A stretch of 64,000 bases of DNA, from assembly GCA_029881255.1 (NCBI GenBank), contig JAOUMY010000001.1, forward strand, positions 372,001-436,000, read 5' to 3'. Numbering within the stretch: the stretch's first letter is position 1; each line of letters opens with the position of its first letter. The position numbers were made by a program, and so were the translations under genes. This document shows, piece after piece, positions 62,253 to 64,000 of the stretch. The notes under the pieces are model-generated. The model was not told where the DNA came from. It searched no databases and saw only the letters and a program-made list of their open reading frames with translations. This stretch comes from Gammaproteobacteria bacterium (GTDB lineage: Bacteria; Pseudomonadota; Gammaproteobacteria; S012-40).

Positions 62253-63452
62253 ATGGAACCAAGCCAGTCATCAACAACAAAACTGTCTAGAACGTATCCA
62301 AAATCGGTACGTCGAAAACTGGTCATGATCTCCAAATCGGTGATCAAACCTGATCAGCCGTTGTTGTATCCATTGTTTCGCCAAGATGGCAGCCTGTTGG
62401 CAGACAAAGGCCTGATGTTGACTGAAAACCAACATGCGACCATCGTAGCCGATGATGTCTATACCCTGGATTTTGAACTGGTATCCGCCGTAGAAAACGT
62501 CAAAACGGAAATCGTGACGAGTAGTGCGGAATTGAACGAGTACAAACTCCCTTCACCATTTGAGCGTTTGCGACAGGCTGAGGGAATTTTGAAAGAAGTT
62601 TATTCCAACCCCCACTATCCAACCAATCAATCAAAGTTTCTAACCACCATCGGACGTGTTCAAGCGGTTTGTAAACAAGCGCCAGACGCGGCTATTGCCA
62701 AGATTTTTCTCGACGACAAAAAAGACTATACGGTTCAGCATGCTGTGCACACCGCAATATTGTGCGAAATCGTGGGAGACTACCTGAATTGGGGCATAGA
62801 CATAAGGAGATCATTATGTGGTGCCGCCCTGAGCATGAATTTTTCGCTGGGTTTTTTGCAGGATGAGCTTCAACACCAACCAGAACCTTTGACAGATGAA
62901 CAACGCCAATCAATTGAGAACCATCCTTTAGAAAGCGCCCGGATGCTCAACAAAAATGGTATTACCGACACCAAGTGGCTGGATTTTGTGGCCAAGCACC
63001 ATGAACAGGTAGATGGCAGCGGTTATCCGAACCGGCTCTCAGGTAAGGATGTACCTGTACAGGTGTCGCTATTACGCCTGGCGGACGTCTACTGCGCCAA
63101 AGTAACCGGTAGATCATATCGAGAGCCAATCGTACCCAATATTGCTGCGCGGGATATCTATCTGGACAAAAACGAACATGAGAAAACCACTCTCATCGAA
63201 ATCTTTGTCAAATGTATAGGCTTGTTTCCACCTGGCACCCTGGTCAAACTTGTGACCGGCGAAACCGGCATGGTGTTAAAGCGCGGTATACGCGTGGATA
63301 CGCCTTTCGTCAAAATTATCCGCAGCGCGCAGGGAAAGGCATTATCAACACCTCTATTGCGAAACACCCAAACCAAAGGTTATGAAATAGTCGATGTCAT
63401 TTCGTTTGAGAATGAACGCAAGGATCTCGATTTCGAAGCGCTTTGGAATTGA
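62253..63452 (+). CDS. Degenerate HD-GYP domain protein
   Basis: A 399-residue protein. Residues 30-90 look like a DUF3391-type N-terminal domain (LYPLFRQDGSLLADKGLML). The HD-GYP domain spans about 125-290, but where the HD pair belongs the sequence is AALSMNFSLGFL (191-202), with no His-Asp. Other elements remain: an early His (VQHAVH), ENHPLESARML, HHEQVDGSGYPN (249-260) and RLADVYCAKVTGR. The family hydrolyses cyclic di-GMP, but loss of the HD residues makes catalysis doubtful, and it may be a binding or regulatory protein. The start is not firmly set. Confidence 0.85.
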   Translation: MEPSQSSTTKLSRTYPKSVRRKLVMISKSVIKPDQPLLYPLFRQDGSLLADKGLMLTENQHATIVADDVYTLDFELVSAVENVKTEIVTSSAELNEYKLPSPFERLRQAEGILKEVYSNPHYPTNQSKFLTTIGRVQAVCKQAPDAAIAKIFLDDKKDYTVQHAVHTAILCEIVGDYLNWGIDIRRSLCGAALSMNFSLGFLQDELQHQPEPLTDEQRQSIENHPLESARMLNKNGITDTKWLDFVAKHHEQVDGSGYPNRLSGKDVPVQVSLLRLADVYCAKVTGRSYREPIVPNIAARDIYLDKNEHEKTTLIEIFVKCIGLFPPGTLVKLVTGETGMVLKRGIRVDTPFVKIIRSAQGKALSTPLLRNTQTKGYEIVDVISFENERKDLDFEALWN

Positions 63453-63468
63453 GTAGCAACCTTCACTA

Positions 63469-63669
63469 TCAACGTCGGAAAAGCCAAAACAATAGCGTCA
63501 GAATTAAACTCACGACGATAGAAGTCACCACTGGAAAATAGAAACGGACGTTTTCCTTCTCGATCGCAATATCACCGGGCAACCTGCCGAGACCGAGCTT
63601 TTGAACCAGGGGCCATAACAGCCCCAGAACGATAAAGATAAGACCAATAATGATAAGCGTTCGGGACAT
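63469..63669 (-). CDS. DUF2905 family small membrane protein
   Basis: A 66-residue protein with two helices (LIIIGLIFIVLGLLWPLV and VVTSIVVSLILTLLFWLF) separated by the family's KLGLGRLPGDIAIEKENVRFYFP loop. The DUF2905 family is small and of unknown function. It starts 21 bases after the rpiA stop on the same strand and is probably co-transcribed. Confidence 0.9.
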   Translation of the reverse strand: MSRTLIIIGLIFIVLGLLWPLVQKLGLGRLPGDIAIEKENVRFYFPVVTSIVVSLILTLLFWLFRR

Positions 63670-63690
63670 ACTCCCTCCTCACCACCGGGT

Positions 63691-64000
63691 CTAATTCAGC
63701 TGTCGAACCCCCTTCGGTCCACCCAGAATCAGCACATCCGCACCGCGATGTGCGAACAACCCGTTGGTCACTACGCCAACGATCTGGTTGATCTGAGTTT
63801 CAAGTTTTGGTGCATCAACGATCTGCATGCCATGTACATCAAGAATGATATTGCCATTGTCCGTGACAAAGCCTTCGCGATATACCGGGTTTCCACCCAA
63901 CTTAACCAATTGACGCGCTACATAGCTGCGCGCCATGGGGATGACCTCGACGGGTAACGGAAACTTCCCTAACACGCCAACCAGCTTGGATTCATCAGCG
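63691..64000 (-). CDS. rpiA: Ribose 5-phosphate isomerase A, C-terminal part
   Basis: Only the last 102 residues are in the window; the 5' end lies to the right. The sequence shows [48 protein letters not shown] and [20 protein letters not shown], all typical of RpiA, the pentose phosphate and Calvin-cycle isomerase. It precedes the DUF2905 gene. Together with phosphoribulokinase it would supply ribulose 5-phosphate, but the two genes are 40 kb apart. Confidence 0.95.
   Translation of the reverse strand, partial: ADESKLVGVLGKFPLPVEVIPMARSYVARQLVKLGGNPVYREGFVTDNGNIILDVHGMQIVDAPKLETQINQIVGVVTNGLFAHRGADVLILGGPKGVRQLN

Noticed and set aside
1-64000. CRISPR arrays, insertion sequences, prophage, rRNA operons, further tRNAs
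   Set aside because: No regularly spaced repeats, transposase, phage genes or rRNA were seen, and only one tRNA (Phe) was found by its T-arm and acceptor pattern.

Overview
The window reads as a chromosomal segment of an aerobic gammaproteobacterium. Protein families and gene order support this: def-fmt-rsmB-trkA-trkH divergent from a LysM gene and dprA-smg-topA, argS followed by a SPOR protein, plsY facing folB-folK, plus zapE, yggX, pilU, glnE and a PhoP/PhoQ-like pair. A class I phosphoribulokinase (22.7-23.6 kb) together with a complete cytochrome bc1 operon suggests a Calvin-cycle chemolithoautotroph, for example a sulfur-oxidiser relative. The lifestyle is inference, because no RuBisCO or sulfur-oxidation gene lies in the window. 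Base composition looks moderate and even. I saw no insertion sequence, prophage, CRISPR array or rRNA.

Layout. 0-1.1 kb: the end of a dihydrolipoamide dehydrogenase-type flavoenzyme and a small unknown gene. 1.1-4.0 kb: minus-strand operon of a small cytochrome c followed by petA, petB and petC. 4.1-7.0 kb: a two-helix membrane protein, an orphan TonB-dependent receptor and tRNA-Phe with a clear promoter. 7.1-9.5 kb: yggX, mutY, a zinc-ribbon membrane protein, a possible 33-residue membrane peptide and a TlpA-like thioredoxin. 9.6-14.2 kb: an orphan Cache-HAMP histidine kinase, a PhoPQ-like pair and a cytochrome c-551-like protein. 14.4-18.2 kb: zapE, thiS-thiG, trmB, serB. 18.4-22.7 kb: a stand-alone ModA-like binding protein, a voltage-gated channel translationally coupled to a Bax-like glucosaminidase, a polysaccharide deacetylase and a small membrane protein.

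22.7-31.9 kb: phosphoribulokinase, then envelope polysaccharide genes (Kdo transferase, PAP2 phosphatase, a heptosyltransferase-like GT9, HldE, a GT2-like enzyme, UDP-glucuronate decarboxylase, a GT4 enzyme). A gene-free stretch of about 430 bases at 28.2-28.6 kb contains an unexplained small open or decayed frame. 31.9-38.6 kb: CHCC zinc-finger protein, IlvE, GlnE, PilU, an unknown protein and a methyltransferase. 38.6-44.2 kb: trkH, trkA, rsmB, fmt, def. 44.4-54.6 kb: LysM protein, dprA, smg, topA, typA, a GcvR-like ACT protein, a second def, a YchJ-like protein and a large lipoprotein. 54.6-58.5 kb: PCu(A)C and Sco copper chaperones, a lipoprotein, a SPOR protein and argS. 58.6-64 kb: plsY, folB, folK, a pteridine reductase, a MidA-like methyltransferase, a degenerate HD-GYP protein, a DUF2905 protein and the 3' part of rpiA.

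How they work together. The bc1 complex, three small c-type cytochromes or heme proteins and the Sco/PCu(A)C copper chaperones fit aerobic respiration ending in a copper cytochrome oxidase. The LPS and glycosyltransferase genes build core oligosaccharide and surface polysaccharide. Folate genes sit beside formyl-methionine genes (fmt, two def). Most genes are ordinary housekeeping. The points most worth a second look are a ThiS with residues beyond its terminal glycines, a channel with a calcium-channel-like filter (TLEDWTD), the orphan binding protein with its own promoter dyad and terminator, an HD-GYP protein that has lost its HD pair, two mutually exclusive hairpins before dprA, and the unexplained 28.3 kb stretch.
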